45,042 nt of DNA from Acidobacteriaceae bacterium (GTDB lineage Bacteria; Acidobacteriota; Terriglobia; Terriglobales; Acidobacteriaceae): NCBI GenBank assembly GCA_003165075.1, contig PLSM01000167.1, forward strand, positions 35,299 through 80,340, given 5' to 3'. Position 1 is the stretch's first letter. Each line of letters begins with the position of its first letter. Below the pieces are notes generated by a model that was not told the origin of the DNA, did not search any database, and saw only the letters and a list, made by a program, of their open reading frames with translations. The translations under genes and the position numbers were made by a program. Positions 8,204 to 16,820 of the stretch are shown piece after piece.

Positions 8204-8248
8204 GCAACCGCAGGTCCTTCGACTGCGCTGCGCTTCGCTCAGGATGAC
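8204..8248 (-). repeat. Dispersed REP-like repeat, copy 2 (reverse)
   Basis: On the minus strand this 45-base segment starts GTCATCCTGAGCGAAG and ends GGACCTGCGGTTGC. It is a longer relative of 6801-6834 in the opposite direction, with an extra GCGCAGCGCA-type insert in the middle that is itself nearly palindromic. It lies in the gap between the antitoxin gene and dnaJ. Confidence 0.7.
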
Positions 8249-8290
8249 AAACATTTGGGAGTATAGCGAGGAATCGAGCTCACACAGACC

Positions 8291-9466
8291 ATGGCCACGA
8301 CAACAAAAGACTATTACGCAACGCTCGGGGTGAAGAAGACGGCCACCTCGGGGGAGATTCGCAAGGCCTTCCGCAAGGCGGCGCGGCGGTATCACCCCGA
8401 CGTGAACCCCGGGGACAAGCGTGCCGAGGAGAAGTTCAAAGAGATCTCCGAGGCCAACGACGTGCTGAGCGACGAGAAGAAGCGCAAAGTATACGACCAG
8501 CTGGGCTTCTACTCCGACCAGATCGACCCGGCGCAGGCCGAGGCCTACGCACGCCAACACGGGGCGGGGCAGCCGCCGGTGGATTTTGGCGGATTCGATT
8601 TCTCCGGCTTCCAGGGAGGCGGTCCGCAGGCGGGTGCAGGGTCGTCGTCCTGGGGCAGCTTCAAGGACATTTTCTCGGGCATCTTTTCGGGGGCGCAGCA
8701 GTCGCAACGACCGCCGGGTCCGCAGCCGGGCACCGACTTGGAGTACCAGGCCACGGTGGATTTCTGGGCGGCGATTCGCGGCGGGCAAGCACGCATACAA
8801 GTGCACCGCCAGGAGAGCTGCCCCACCTGCCATGGGCAGACGCACACGAATGGACCGATGCAGTGCCCGGAATGCAATGGCACGGGCCAGGTGACGCAGA
8901 TGGGCGGGCGCATGAAGTTCAACATCCCCTGCCCGCGCTGCAACGGCACCGGACGCGTGTCGAACGACTGCCACACCTGCCAGGGCGAGGGGCTGATCAA
9001 CCGCACGGAGACGGTGGACTTCCGCATCAAGGCCGGTACGCGCGACGGCCAGCGCATTCGCCTGCAAGGGAAGGGGAACAGCGGGTTGAATGGCGGCCTG
9101 GCCGGAGACTTGTATGTGATTGTGCGCACCGGCACGCATCCGGTGTTTACGCGCGTGGGCGACGATATTCAACTGACGGTTCCGGTGACCGTGCCTGAGG
9201 CCTCGCTGGGGGCCAAGGTGGACGTGCCGACCATCGACGGGCGGGCGCACTTGAAGATTCCTCCCGGCACCCAGAGCGGGCAAAAACTGCGCATGCGGCA
9301 GCGGGGCGTGGAGAACGCGCAGAACCCCGGCCAGCGCGGTGACCAGATTGTGACCGTCGAGGTGGTGGTTCCGGCGCTGAACGATGAGCGCAGCCGCGAG
9401 ATTATGCGCGAGCTGGCTAAGCTGAACAATCAGGATCCGCGCGTGGCGCTGTTTGATAAGCTCTGA
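8291..9466 (+). CDS. dnaJ: Hsp40 co-chaperone DnaJ
   Basis: DnaJ stimulates the DnaK ATPase and presents substrates to it. The 391-residue protein has the J domain at about residues 7-72 with the essential H35-P36-D37. A long Gly/Phe-rich linker at about 95-140 follows. The zinc-binding region at about 175-240 has four CxxCxGxG-type repeats: CPTCHGQT (degenerate), CPECNGTG, CPRCNGTG and CHTCQGEG. The C-terminal substrate-binding domains contain GDLYVIVRTGTHPVFTRVGDD. GAGGAATCGAG precedes the ATG. hspR follows after 64 bp on the same strand. The separation from dnaK by an inserted cassette is unusual. The first zinc repeat lacks its final glycine pattern, but its cysteines remain. Confidence 0.96.
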   Translation: MATTTKDYYATLGVKKTATSGEIRKAFRKAARRYHPDVNPGDKRAEEKFKEISEANDVLSDEKKRKVYDQLGFYSDQIDPAQAEAYARQHGAGQPPVDFGGFDFSGFQGGGPQAGAGSSSWGSFKDIFSGIFSGAQQSQRPPGPQPGTDLEYQATVDFWAAIRGGQARIQVHRQESCPTCHGQTHTNGPMQCPECNGTGQVTQMGGRMKFNIPCPRCNGTGRVSNDCHTCQGEGLINRTETVDFRIKAGTRDGQRIRLQGKGNSGLNGGLAGDLYVIVRTGTHPVFTRVGDDIQLTVPVTVPEASLGAKVDVPTIDGRAHLKIPPGTQSGQKLRMRQRGVENAQNPGQRGDQIVTVEVVVPALNDERSREIMRELAKLNNQDPRVALFDKL

Positions 9467-9530
9467 GGCTTGTCAATGCGCCGGTGAAGCAATTCGCGAA
9501 GGAGTTCCAGTAAGCTGGTGACAAAAAATC

Positions 9531-9935
9531 ATGGCCGCAAAACGCAAATCCAAAGGCGCGTACATGATCTCGGCAGTGGCCGAGATGTACGAGATTCATC
9601 CGCAGACGCTGCGCCTGTATGAGCGCGAAGGGCTGCTGAAGCCGTCGCGCACCGAAGGCAACACGCGGCTTTACACGGACGAGGATCTGGAACGGTTGGA
9701 GTTCATCCTGAACCTGGCGCGGGACCTGGGCGTGAACATCGCGGGCATCGCTATCATTCTGCAGATGCGCGAGCGCATGGAAGAGATGAATCGCCAGATG
9801 CAGAGCTTTGTGGAGTATGTGCGCTCGGAAATGCTGACGCGGTTCCAGCAGGCCGCGCCCGGCTCGGGAGCAGCCATTGTGCCGATGCGCAAACCGTCGA
9901 TCATGCCCAAGGTCGTGTCGACCCGCAAGCCCTAG
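9531..9935 (+). CDS. hspR: Heat-shock repressor HspR (MerR family)
   Basis: HspR is a MerR-type DNA-binding protein that represses dnaK operons by binding HAIR sites, with DnaK itself often acting as co-repressor. The 134-residue protein has the MerR winged helix at about residues 11-50: YMISAVAEMYEIHPQTLRLY, then the EREGLLKPSR turn and the NTRLYTDEDLERL wing. A helix LARDLGVNIAGIAIILQMRERM follows, matching HspR and not other MerR branches. The C-terminal tail contains AAIVP and many basic residues. Position directly after dnaJ is typical. The only clear AAGGAG motif is 27 bases before the ATG, so translation may be weak or partly coupled to dnaJ. The likely target is the site at 4711-4731. 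Confidence 0.9.
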   Translation: MAAKRKSKGAYMISAVAEMYEIHPQTLRLYEREGLLKPSRTEGNTRLYTDEDLERLEFILNLARDLGVNIAGIAIILQMRERMEEMNRQMQSFVEYVRSEMLTRFQQAAPGSGAAIVPMRKPSIMPKVVSTRKP

Positions 9936-10035
9936 TGGCGCTTCGAAGTCGTTTTTCTCTCATTGCATCAATTCAGATGGCCCCAAGGAGCCCGTGTCGC
10001 GCAATCGGCACGGGTGCGGGTATGCTTAGACCTGC

Positions 10036-11214
10036 ATGTTGTACGTTCTTCTTGGATTCGCCGCCTTCGGCCTGATTACATCCACGGTCTTTGCCGGCAT
10101 GGTCTTGGCGGTGGTGCCCCGTTATCTGCGGGAACGGCGGCTAGCCGAGGCGCAGCTGCGGGCGCGGCCGGGCTTCACGCCTCCGCTTACCTTGCTGAAG
10201 CCGCTGCACGGCGCCGAGCCCGACCTTGAGAAGCACCTGGCCAGCTTTTTCGAACAGGACTACCCGGAGTTTGAGATTCTGTTCTGCGCACGCGAGGAGA
10301 ATGACGCGGGGTTGGAGACGGCGCGGCGGGTAGCCAAGCGATATCCGCATATTCAGGCCAGGTTTCTTTGGACCGGCGGCCAGCCGGACTACATTAACGC
10401 CAAGGTAGCGTCGATGGAGTTGATGGAGACCGCGGCGGCCCACGAAATTCTGGTCATCAGCGACAGCGATGTGCGCGTGACGCCGGATTATTTGCGCGCG
10501 GTTGCGCTGCCCTTTGCCCAGAGCCAGGTGGGCGCGATCACTTGCCCGTACCGTGGAGTGGCGGCCGAAGGCGGCTTGTGGGCGCGGCTTGAAGCTGTAG
10601 GCATGAGCGTGGAGATGACGGCCGGAGTGCTGGTGGCGCGGGCCATGGAGGGCATGCAGTTCACCCTCGGCCCAACTATGGCCTTTCGACGGGAGACGAT
10701 CCGCAAGATGGGCGGCTTCCGGGTGACGGCCGACTATTGTTCCGACGATTTCATCCTGGGCAACGAGACGTGGAAACTGGGAGAGAAAGTGGTGCTGAGC
10801 CATCACGCCATCGACCACCTGGTGCTCAACTCCAGCTTCGTGTCTTCGCTCAAGCACCAGGCGCGGTGGATGAAATCAACACGATTTTCGCGTCCCAAGG
10901 GGCATTTTGGCACCGCGCTCACATTCAGCGTGCCGTTCGGCCTGTTGGGATGGGCGGCGGCCACGGCGCTGGGACACCCGGGTTGGGGAATGGCGCTCTT
11001 TGCCTGGAGCGTGGCCACGCGGCTGGCCTTGTCAGTTGCGGTGGGCCGGGCCGTGGTGCGCGACACGAGCTGGTTCAACCTGCTGGCGCTTTATCCCATC
11101 CGCGATTTGATGGGCTTCGGCTTCTGGGTGGCCAGCTATCTGTCGAGCCGTATTTTGTGGCGCGGGCGGGTGTTTGAGCTGCTGCCGGGAGGCAAGATGC
11201 GGGCGGCGGAGTAG
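10036..11214 (+). CDS. hpnI: HpnI-like glycosyltransferase (GT21, hopanoid or ceramide-type)
   Basis: This 392-residue protein resembles the bacterial ceramide-glucosyltransferase-like family that includes HpnI, which adds N-acetylglucosamine to bacteriohopanetetrol. An N-terminal membrane helix (about 3-27) precedes the GT2/GT21 catalytic domain. Visible motifs are PLTLLKPLHG near residue 50, the metal-binding SDSD near 142, YCSDDF near 236, and QARWM near 276, which is the (Q/R)xxRW signature of processive-fold enzymes. Three or four membrane helices close the protein. No hpnH/hpnJ/hpnK genes are in the window, so the hopanoid substrate is inferred from family likeness. A glucosylceramide-type lipid is the alternative. 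It is convergent with the ArnT-like gene, with about 60 bp between them. Confidence 0.8.
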   Translation: MLYVLLGFAAFGLITSTVFAGMVLAVVPRYLRERRLAEAQLRARPGFTPPLTLLKPLHGAEPDLEKHLASFFEQDYPEFEILFCAREENDAGLETARRVAKRYPHIQARFLWTGGQPDYINAKVASMELMETAAAHEILVISDSDVRVTPDYLRAVALPFAQSQVGAITCPYRGVAAEGGLWARLEAVGMSVEMTAGVLVARAMEGMQFTLGPTMAFRRETIRKMGGFRVTADYCSDDFILGNETWKLGEKVVLSHHAIDHLVLNSSFVSSLKHQARWMKSTRFSRPKGHFGTALTFSVPFGLLGWAAATALGHPGWGMALFAWSVATRLALSVAVGRAVVRDTSWFNLLALYPIRDLMGFGFWVASYLSSRILWRGRVFELLPGGKMRAAE

Positions 11215-11274
11215 AACGTCACTCAGCAGTCAGGTGAAGTGGGGCAATCGGGAAAGCTATCCTGCTGGGCGGTC

Positions 11275-13263
11275 TTACTTCAGCGGGCGGTCCGTCCACA
11301 GTGCTTTGTCGGCGATGGATTGAACCGGATAGAGGCGGCCGGCGAGCAGTTGCTCGACCTTGGACTGCTTGGTGTCCTGGGCAAAGAGCCATTTGCGTTC
11401 GCCGGTACCCCACGTCTTTGAGAGCTGATCTTCACTAAGAAAGATTTTCGGTGCGTCGGGATAGCACGAGCCCCACAGCAGCGATGAGCCTTCGCCGTGA
11501 GGAGAGCAGGGCTCGACCACCACAAAGGCCGGCTTACGCAAGAAATCGTGAGTATAGAAGATCACCGACGAGGCGTCAGACTGGTCGCCGTAGATGATGA
11601 ACGAGTCGGCTGACGAGCCACGCTCAACAATGGTGTCTGCCAGTTGCTTGGAGCTGAGCATGGGCTCGAAACGGGCGAAGGCGATATGCGCGGCCACCAG
11701 GAACAGTGCCGCCGTAACGGCTACGCTGACGGTGGCGGCCAGATGCCGGCGGCGCAAGCGCAGCATCCAGCCGACGGCCGGACCTACGAGAAGAGTAACG
11801 GCTGCCAGTGCGGCGGGCAGGCGGAGTGCGGCGAACGAAGGGCCGGTGAGGTCGAAGAAGTGGGACATGGACAGGGTGTAGCCGCCCACATCACGGTGTG
11901 CCAGCAGGGTACCGATGTCGGAGACGAAAGGCAGGTTGCGCGACTCCCAAAGGCCCCAGCCCAGGGCCGCGGCGGCCAGCAGACCGGCCACGGAAAAGAC
12001 CGCCTGCGCTCCGGTGAGCCAGGCCGTCGAGAGCGACGGTTTTTCGGTGGCGGGCCCGTGACTCTCTTCAATCCCGGCCAGCACGCCGGCGATGAGGATC
12101 AGCAGCGGTGTCCAGGCGGGAAAGGTGTAGTACTCCTGGTTGGTCGAAATAGAGAAAAACAGCAGGCTAAAGGCTGCGAACAGGCTCAGGAGCCAGATGG
12201 TGCGCACACGAAACTTGAGGCGAACGACGTAGCTGGCCACATCCTCGCGAACGGCATAGTCCAGGTAGAAATCGACGGTCTGGCCGGCATCGCGGTGCAG
12301 GTGCTGCAACCAGTTATGGCGGGTCTTCCAGGCCACGACGAGAACGGCAGGCAGGAACAGGCTCCAGGGAAAGAGCCAGATGAGGTGAGCCAGCCAGTAC
12401 AAGACCACCGGCATGCGGTTGTAATCGTTGGGAAAGCGCGTGCCCAGGAAGCGGAAAACGTGTTCGTTGAGGAAGTAGAAGTACCAGAAGCCATGCACAT
12501 TACCAAGCGTGGGGTGGTTGCCCAAAGGGTGGCCCTGGTCAGGATTGGCCATGCCGGCCAGAATGTGCCAAGGCGCGGCGATGGCCAGGTAGAGCAGCAG
12601 GCCGGTGACGGGCTTCAACTGGCGCCAGCGCCGCCATTGGCCGCTCAGCAGGAGCAGGGGAATGGCCGCGCCAGCAAAAAAAACCGGCGCGATGAGCCCC
12701 TTGGTGAGGGTGGCCAGGGCGAGTGCGGTCCACATGCCGTAAAAGCGGATGGGCCGTTGCGACTCCAACCCGGTGATAAAGCTATAGAGAGCGAAGAGCA
12801 ACAGAAAAGAGAGCATCGCCTCTGGAATGGCGAAGCGGGTGAAGAGAAACGGCCCAATCGAGGTGAGCACGCCCAGCGCGGCATAGAGGGCGGCGCGGCG
12901 ACCCCAGGCCCGTTTTGCCCACAGCCATGCCAGCCAGGCACAACCCAGCAGCGCCAGCGCGTTGGGTAGGTGGGTGGCAAAGGCATTCTGACCAAAGACG
13001 CGGTAGAGGCCAGCGTTGATCCAGTAGGGCAGAGGCGGCTTTTCAAGATAACGGATGCCGTCGATCTTCAATGTGACCCAGTCGCCGCTTTCAGCCATAT
13101 GCTGTGCGGCCTCGGCGTGGCTGGCGTCGGCATCGTCAAGCAGCGGCGGGGTGAACAGAGACGCAAACTGCACAGCGGCAAAAATCAGCGCTAACAACAC
13201 CCACGCAGCCAAGGCGGAGGGCGCCTGTGCGGTGCGGGAGGGAGATGCGTGTGCAGTTGTCAT
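11275..13263 (-). CDS. ArnT/PMT-like membrane glycosyltransferase (GT83)
   Basis: A 662-residue integral membrane glycosyltransferase of the type that transfers sugars from polyprenyl-phosphate donors to lipid A or other envelope glycans. The N-terminus carries the ArnT-like first loop with the acidic cluster DDADASHAEAA, followed by RYLEKPPLPYW, a strong family signature. About 11-12 hydrophobic helices and a C-terminal periplasmic region follow. The usual DEARYAEAAREM loop is altered to DDADASHAEAAQHM but keeps acidic residues. I use the ATG at 13261-13263 (MTTAHASPSR); the longer frame to 13341 adds an unlikely N-terminus. The divergent neighbour is the CHAD gene. Donor and acceptor are not predictable from sequence. 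Confidence 0.85.
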   Translation of the reverse strand: MTTAHASPSRTAQAPSALAAWVLLALIFAAVQFASLFTPPLLDDADASHAEAAQHMAESGDWVTLKIDGIRYLEKPPLPYWINAGLYRVFGQNAFATHLPNALALLGCAWLAWLWAKRAWGRRAALYAALGVLTSIGPFLFTRFAIPEAMLSFLLLFALYSFITGLESQRPIRFYGMWTALALATLTKGLIAPVFFAGAAIPLLLLSGQWRRWRQLKPVTGLLLYLAIAAPWHILAGMANPDQGHPLGNHPTLGNVHGFWYFYFLNEHVFRFLGTRFPNDYNRMPVVLYWLAHLIWLFPWSLFLPAVLVVAWKTRHNWLQHLHRDAGQTVDFYLDYAVREDVASYVVRLKFRVRTIWLLSLFAAFSLLFFSISTNQEYYTFPAWTPLLILIAGVLAGIEESHGPATEKPSLSTAWLTGAQAVFSVAGLLAAAALGWGLWESRNLPFVSDIGTLLAHRDVGGYTLSMSHFFDLTGPSFAALRLPAALAAVTLLVGPAVGWMLRLRRRHLAATVSVAVTAALFLVAAHIAFARFEPMLSSKQLADTIVERGSSADSFIIYGDQSDASSVIFYTHDFLRKPAFVVVEPCSPHGEGSSLLWGSCYPDAPKIFLSEDQLSKTWGTGERKWLFAQDTKQSKVEQLLAGRLYPVQSIADKALWTDRPLK

Positions 13264-13415
13264 CGTAGGTGGAAAAATGTTGTCAATTGCAGGATACCAG
13301 CCATGATCGCAGCGCGTCGCAGCGTGCGGGACGAAATGCATCTGTCTGCCGTGAATTAGGTGTGCCGTACGGCCTCCGCAAGATGCAGAATAGGAGATAG
13401 GAAGGTTACAATCCG

Positions 13416-14393
13416 ATGAATTCCGGCATTCTTCCCTCTAAAGAACGGATCGGTGCAACCTTTCATGTGGAGGGTCCACGGCAAGTGGCAGCCTGGCGTC
13501 AACTGCTGGCGCGCTGCGGCCGCAAACCCACCCGAAAGCGCGTACATTCACTGCGGGTGGCTACGTTACGCCTGCAGGCGGAGCTGGAGTTTGGTCTGCG
13601 CACCCAGGGGCCGGATACGCCGCTTGCCCGCGTGGCGAAACGTTGGACCAAGCAGGCTGAAAAACTGCGCCGTTCGCTGAGCCTGGCGCGCGAGACGGAC
13701 GTCTATCTGCAAAAACTGACCGGCCTGCGCGCCTCGCTTGCAGGCCCCGGGGGTTGCCAGCCGCACTCAAACCGCGATTGCCTGCGCCAGGCCGACGAAC
13801 TGGAACGCAAACTGAAGCAGTCGCGCCGTACCGCGGAGAAGAGACTCATAGCTGCGGTTAAGAGCCGGAGCGCGAGGCTGGACCAGATCGGCAAAGAACT
13901 GGAGGCAGCGCCTGAGCCTCTGATCGCGCCGGTGCAGGCTGGCAGAGCGGAGTCGGTGCTGGAGTTGTTTGCGGTTTTGGCTGCGGAGTACCCCGATCTG
14001 GATGCGAGCAGCCTGCATGAGTATCGCAAGCGCATCAAAACGGTGCGTTATCTAGCCGAGTTCTTCACCCCCGCCGATCCCCTGGCCGGGCGGTTGGCCG
14101 CGACGTTGCGACGAATGCAATCCGCCATCGGCGAATGGCACGATTGGCAGGCGATGGCCAAGATGGCAGACCGCAGGCTGAAAGGCCACGACCGCACCAA
14201 CAGCCTTGCCGAACTGCTTGAGACGCTGGCCGGCGAGTCGTTGGAGAAGGCTCTTGACCTTTGCCGGCGTTCGACGGCCAGACTGCTAAAGTGGGGCGGC
14301 CAGAACGGGTCTGTTCCGCACCCGGCCCCGGCAAAGCTTCCGGTTCGAAGCGCCGGGCTCGTGGTTGCGACGCAGGGGAAGAAATACGCCTGA
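13416..14393 (+). CDS. CHAD-domain protein (polyphosphate-binding)
   Basis: CHAD domains are helical bundles lined with conserved histidines and basic residues, and they bind inorganic polyphosphate. The 325-residue protein has the two signature helices of the domain: VHSLRVATLRLQAEL near residue 45 and LHEYRKRIKTVRYLAEFF near residue 200. Basic helices lie between them, including KRWTKQAEKLRRSL, and the C-terminal tail is basic. No CYTH triphosphatase domain is fused. Ppx/GppA follows on the same strand after about 230 bp, and Ppk1 is 5 kb away, so a role in polyphosphate binding or granule organisation is well supported by context. No clear SD is seen before the ATG at 13416. Confidence 0.88.
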   Translation: MNSGILPSKERIGATFHVEGPRQVAAWRQLLARCGRKPTRKRVHSLRVATLRLQAELEFGLRTQGPDTPLARVAKRWTKQAEKLRRSLSLARETDVYLQKLTGLRASLAGPGGCQPHSNRDCLRQADELERKLKQSRRTAEKRLIAAVKSRSARLDQIGKELEAAPEPLIAPVQAGRAESVLELFAVLAAEYPDLDASSLHEYRKRIKTVRYLAEFFTPADPLAGRLAATLRRMQSAIGEWHDWQAMAKMADRRLKGHDRTNSLAELLETLAGESLEKALDLCRRSTARLLKWGGQNGSVPHPAPAKLPVRSAGLVVATQGKKYA

Positions 14394-14621
14394 AGGCCGT
14401 CTGCCAATTTGCCTGCGCCGAATGTAGATTTTTCCAGTCAAGCGCGGCGATGGGGTCTTTGGCCTCCTACTTAGATCGGCCCTCAAGCCGATGGCAATCG
14501 AAGTCCAAGCCTCTGAGCCGGGTCCAGGCCGCGGCGTCGATTCACGCGGCGCAGCGCCGCCATAGTCGTGTATCTTGGCCCGAGAGATAAATTCCTTCTT
14601 TGGAGTGTGCCGCAAGCCCGT

Positions 14622-16211
14622 ATGCCTACCTTTGCCGCTATCGATGTCGGTTCCAATTCCTGCAGGTTGAAGATTGCGAAGGTCGTAGCGCACCAGTTGA
14701 AGACGCTGCATGAAGACCGCGAGGTGACGCGGCTTGGATCCAGTGTTTTCGATACCGGACTGGTCTCGCCGGAAGCTATGGCGGCCACGCTGCGGGCACT
14801 GAAGCGCTTCCAGCGGGCGGTGCAAGCACACGCTGCAGACCAGATTCGCGTGGTGGCCACTTCGGCCATGCGCGACGCTCGCAACGGGCCGGCATTTCAG
14901 GCCTGGGTGAAGGCTGAGACCGGATGGAACCTGGAGATCATCTCCGGTCTTGAAGAAGGCCGGCTTATCCATCACGGGGTGATGGGCAGCGAAGCGGGCG
15001 TGGGCGGCCGCGTGCTGCTGCTGGACCTGGGCGGAGGAAGCTGCGAGATCACGCTCTCAGAACACAAGCGCATTAAGGAGACCGTCAGCCTGCCCCTGGG
15101 CGCGGTCCGGCTGACCGAGGAGTTTCTGGCCGCCGACCCGCCGCCGGAAGAAGGGCTGGCGCAGATGCGGCAGTTCATTGCGCGGGAGTTGCGCCGGGCG
15201 CATCGCCGGATTCAGCCGGCGAATGTGTCGCTGGTGATTGCCACGTCAGGAACGGCCGCGGCACTGGCGGAGGCCTGGGCGGCCTCAGGCAAGGCAAACA
15301 AGGCCGTGGGCAAGGCGGCGAAGAATTTGCGGGGCGTCGCGTCGACGCGGCGCGTTCTGTCGCCCACCATGGCTGGAGTGGTGCCGGCTGGCGAAGTGCG
15401 CAAGATGGCGTCCCGGATCGCCAGGATGACGTTGCCGGAGCGCGAGGCCGTACCAGGCATCGGGCCGCGAAGGGCAGAGATTATTGTGGCCGGTGCGCAG
15501 GTGTACGCCGAACTGCTTGAAACCTTCGCATTACCCGGTTTCCGCTACTCGCCGCTGGGCTTGCGCGACGGCATTCTGGCCCAGATGCTGGCCGCGCAGG
15601 ATGCCCGAGCCGCCAGCCACAAGGAGTTTGAGTACGAACGCTGGCAAAGCGTGCTGGCCACGGCGCGCCGCTACGGCGTGGACCCTCACCACTCAGAGCC
15701 GATACGCGCACATGCGTTGCAGCTCTTCCACGACTTGAAGGCCCTGCACCAATTGCCGCCGGAGTATGAAGCCTGGCTGGCCGCGGCCGCGGTTCTGCGC
15801 GACACCGGTAAGTTCATCAATCACCAGGGTCACCACCGGCACACACAGTACATCATCTCCAGTTCGGAAATCTATGGATACACGCCGGTGCAGCGGACCG
15901 TGGTTTCTGCCATTGCCCGCTACCTGGGCAAGAGCCGCCCCCAGCCGGGAGACCGCGCGCTGCGCAATATTCCCGCCGATGAGCACAAGCATGTACACCG
16001 CGCGGTGGTGCTGCTGCGGCTGGCGCTGGCTCTGAACCAGGACCGCGCCAGCGATGTGCTGCGCGTGGCGGCCAAGATCTATCCCAAGCGCGTCTACCTG
16101 GAATTGCGTCCGGGGCGGACAGGCGCAGAACTGGAGCTCTGGTCGTTGCGCAAAGAGTCGGACTACTTCCGGGAGGTTTTCGGGCGCGAACTTTTCGCCA
16201 CACTGGCATAG
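14622..16211 (+). CDS. ppx: Exopolyphosphatase / pppGpp phosphohydrolase (Ppx/GppA) with HD-type C-terminus
   Basis: Ppx/GppA enzymes split phosphate from polyphosphate ends or convert pppGpp to ppGpp. The 529-residue protein has the ASKHA nucleotide/polyphosphate fold: IDVGSNSCRLKI at the N-terminus, VVATSAMRDA, LLDLGGGSCEIT and a late GIGPRRAEIIVAGA. The C-terminal third is an HD-like helical domain with RDTGKFINHQGHHRHTQYII, in which the canonical HD pair is replaced by a Thr/Asp-containing version as in E. coli Ppx-type proteins. ATG 14622 is chosen because the conserved AAIDVGSNS begins five residues later; the frame is open to 14568. The last 49 bases overlap the 3' end of sixA on the other strand. 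Confidence 0.93.
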   Translation: MPTFAAIDVGSNSCRLKIAKVVAHQLKTLHEDREVTRLGSSVFDTGLVSPEAMAATLRALKRFQRAVQAHAADQIRVVATSAMRDARNGPAFQAWVKAETGWNLEIISGLEEGRLIHHGVMGSEAGVGGRVLLLDLGGGSCEITLSEHKRIKETVSLPLGAVRLTEEFLAADPPPEEGLAQMRQFIARELRRAHRRIQPANVSLVIATSGTAAALAEAWAASGKANKAVGKAAKNLRGVASTRRVLSPTMAGVVPAGEVRKMASRIARMTLPEREAVPGIGPRRAEIIVAGAQVYAELLETFALPGFRYSPLGLRDGILAQMLAAQDARAASHKEFEYERWQSVLATARRYGVDPHHSEPIRAHALQLFHDLKALHQLPPEYEAWLAAAAVLRDTGKFINHQGHHRHTQYIISSSEIYGYTPVQRTVVSAIARYLGKSRPQPGDRALRNIPADEHKHVHRAVVLLRLALALNQDRASDVLRVAAKIYPKRVYLELRPGRTGAELELWSLRKESDYFREVFGRELFATLA

Positions 16212-16690
16212 ATCCACCGGGCCATGCGCGGATCGATGAGCCACTGCAGCAGGGGCGGATGACGGTCCATATCGATGCGAGCCACTGAGCCCTTGCGCAT
16301 GCGCACACCGGCTCCGCCATTGGCGGTAATCAGACGGCCGAGAAACTTGAAGAGGTTGGGGTTGTGTCCCACCAACAGAACGCCCTCGCGGTCGGCATAT
16401 TTCTCCAGCAACTTCTGGAAATCCGTGTAGTCCGCGTCAGGCCCCAACGCTGGGCTAATTTCAACCTTGGCTTCGTAGCCCACCTCCGTGCCCACGAACT
16501 GAGCTGTCTGCAGGGCGCGCTTCAGGGGACTGGAGACGATGACATCCACCTGCACCTTGGCCGCGCTCAGGACGCGGGCCATCAACATGCACTGTTCCTT
16601 GCCCTCCTTGACGAGCCCTCGCTTGGCATCGAGCTTGGGACTCTCGCGGGCAATTCCGGCGTCGGCGTGGCGCATCAGGTATAGGTTCAT
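16163..16690 (-). CDS. sixA: SixA-type phosphohistidine phosphatase
   Basis: SixA proteins are small histidine phosphatases that remove phosphate from phosphohistidine proteins such as HPt domains or the nitrogen PTS. The 175-residue protein begins MNLYLMRHADAG, with the RHG-like catalytic histidine motif L-M-R-H. It then has SSPLKRALQTAQFV, a helix with the second arginine, and LLVGHNPNL carrying the second catalytic histidine. The ATG at 16688-16690 is chosen over the open frame to 16753. The C-terminus ends in a basic SSRPKTSRK tail. That tail is encoded in the stretch shared antisense with ppx. In many bacteria sixA travels with CHAD or ppx genes, as here. Confidence 0.92.
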   Translation of the reverse strand: MNLYLMRHADAGIARESPKLDAKRGLVKEGKEQCMLMARVLSAAKVQVDVIVSSPLKRALQTAQFVGTEVGYEAKVEISPALGPDADYTDFQKLLEKYADREGVLLVGHNPNLFKFLGRLITANGGAGVRMRKGSVARIDMDRHPPLLQWLIDPRMARWIYASVAKSSRPKTSRK

Positions 16691-16820
16691 CGGGATGGGT
16701 CCGGGTGCGGGAGAACGGGGGAAAGCGGGTTCCTCAGGGGACGATATTAACACGTTTGTAACATTCTGTGGGACTTACAGCGCGAGGTCTGGGCGAATCC
16801 CGTGGCTCGTTCACAGTGAC

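Noticed and set aside
8066..9283. 405-residue minus-strand open frame opposite dnaJ
   Set aside because: dnaJ with HPD and zinc motifs is on the plus strand; the antisense frame is Arg/His/Ala-rich without recognisable motifs.
11644..12969. 441-residue plus-strand open frame opposite the ArnT-like gene
   Set aside because: Shadow frame; low hydrophobicity, Gln/Gly/Glu-rich, no motif, no SD.
14546..14560. GCGGCGC-A-GCGCCGC palindrome upstream of ppx
   Set aside because: Short, purely GC palindromes are expected by chance in this composition; no T-run and not placed at a gene end.
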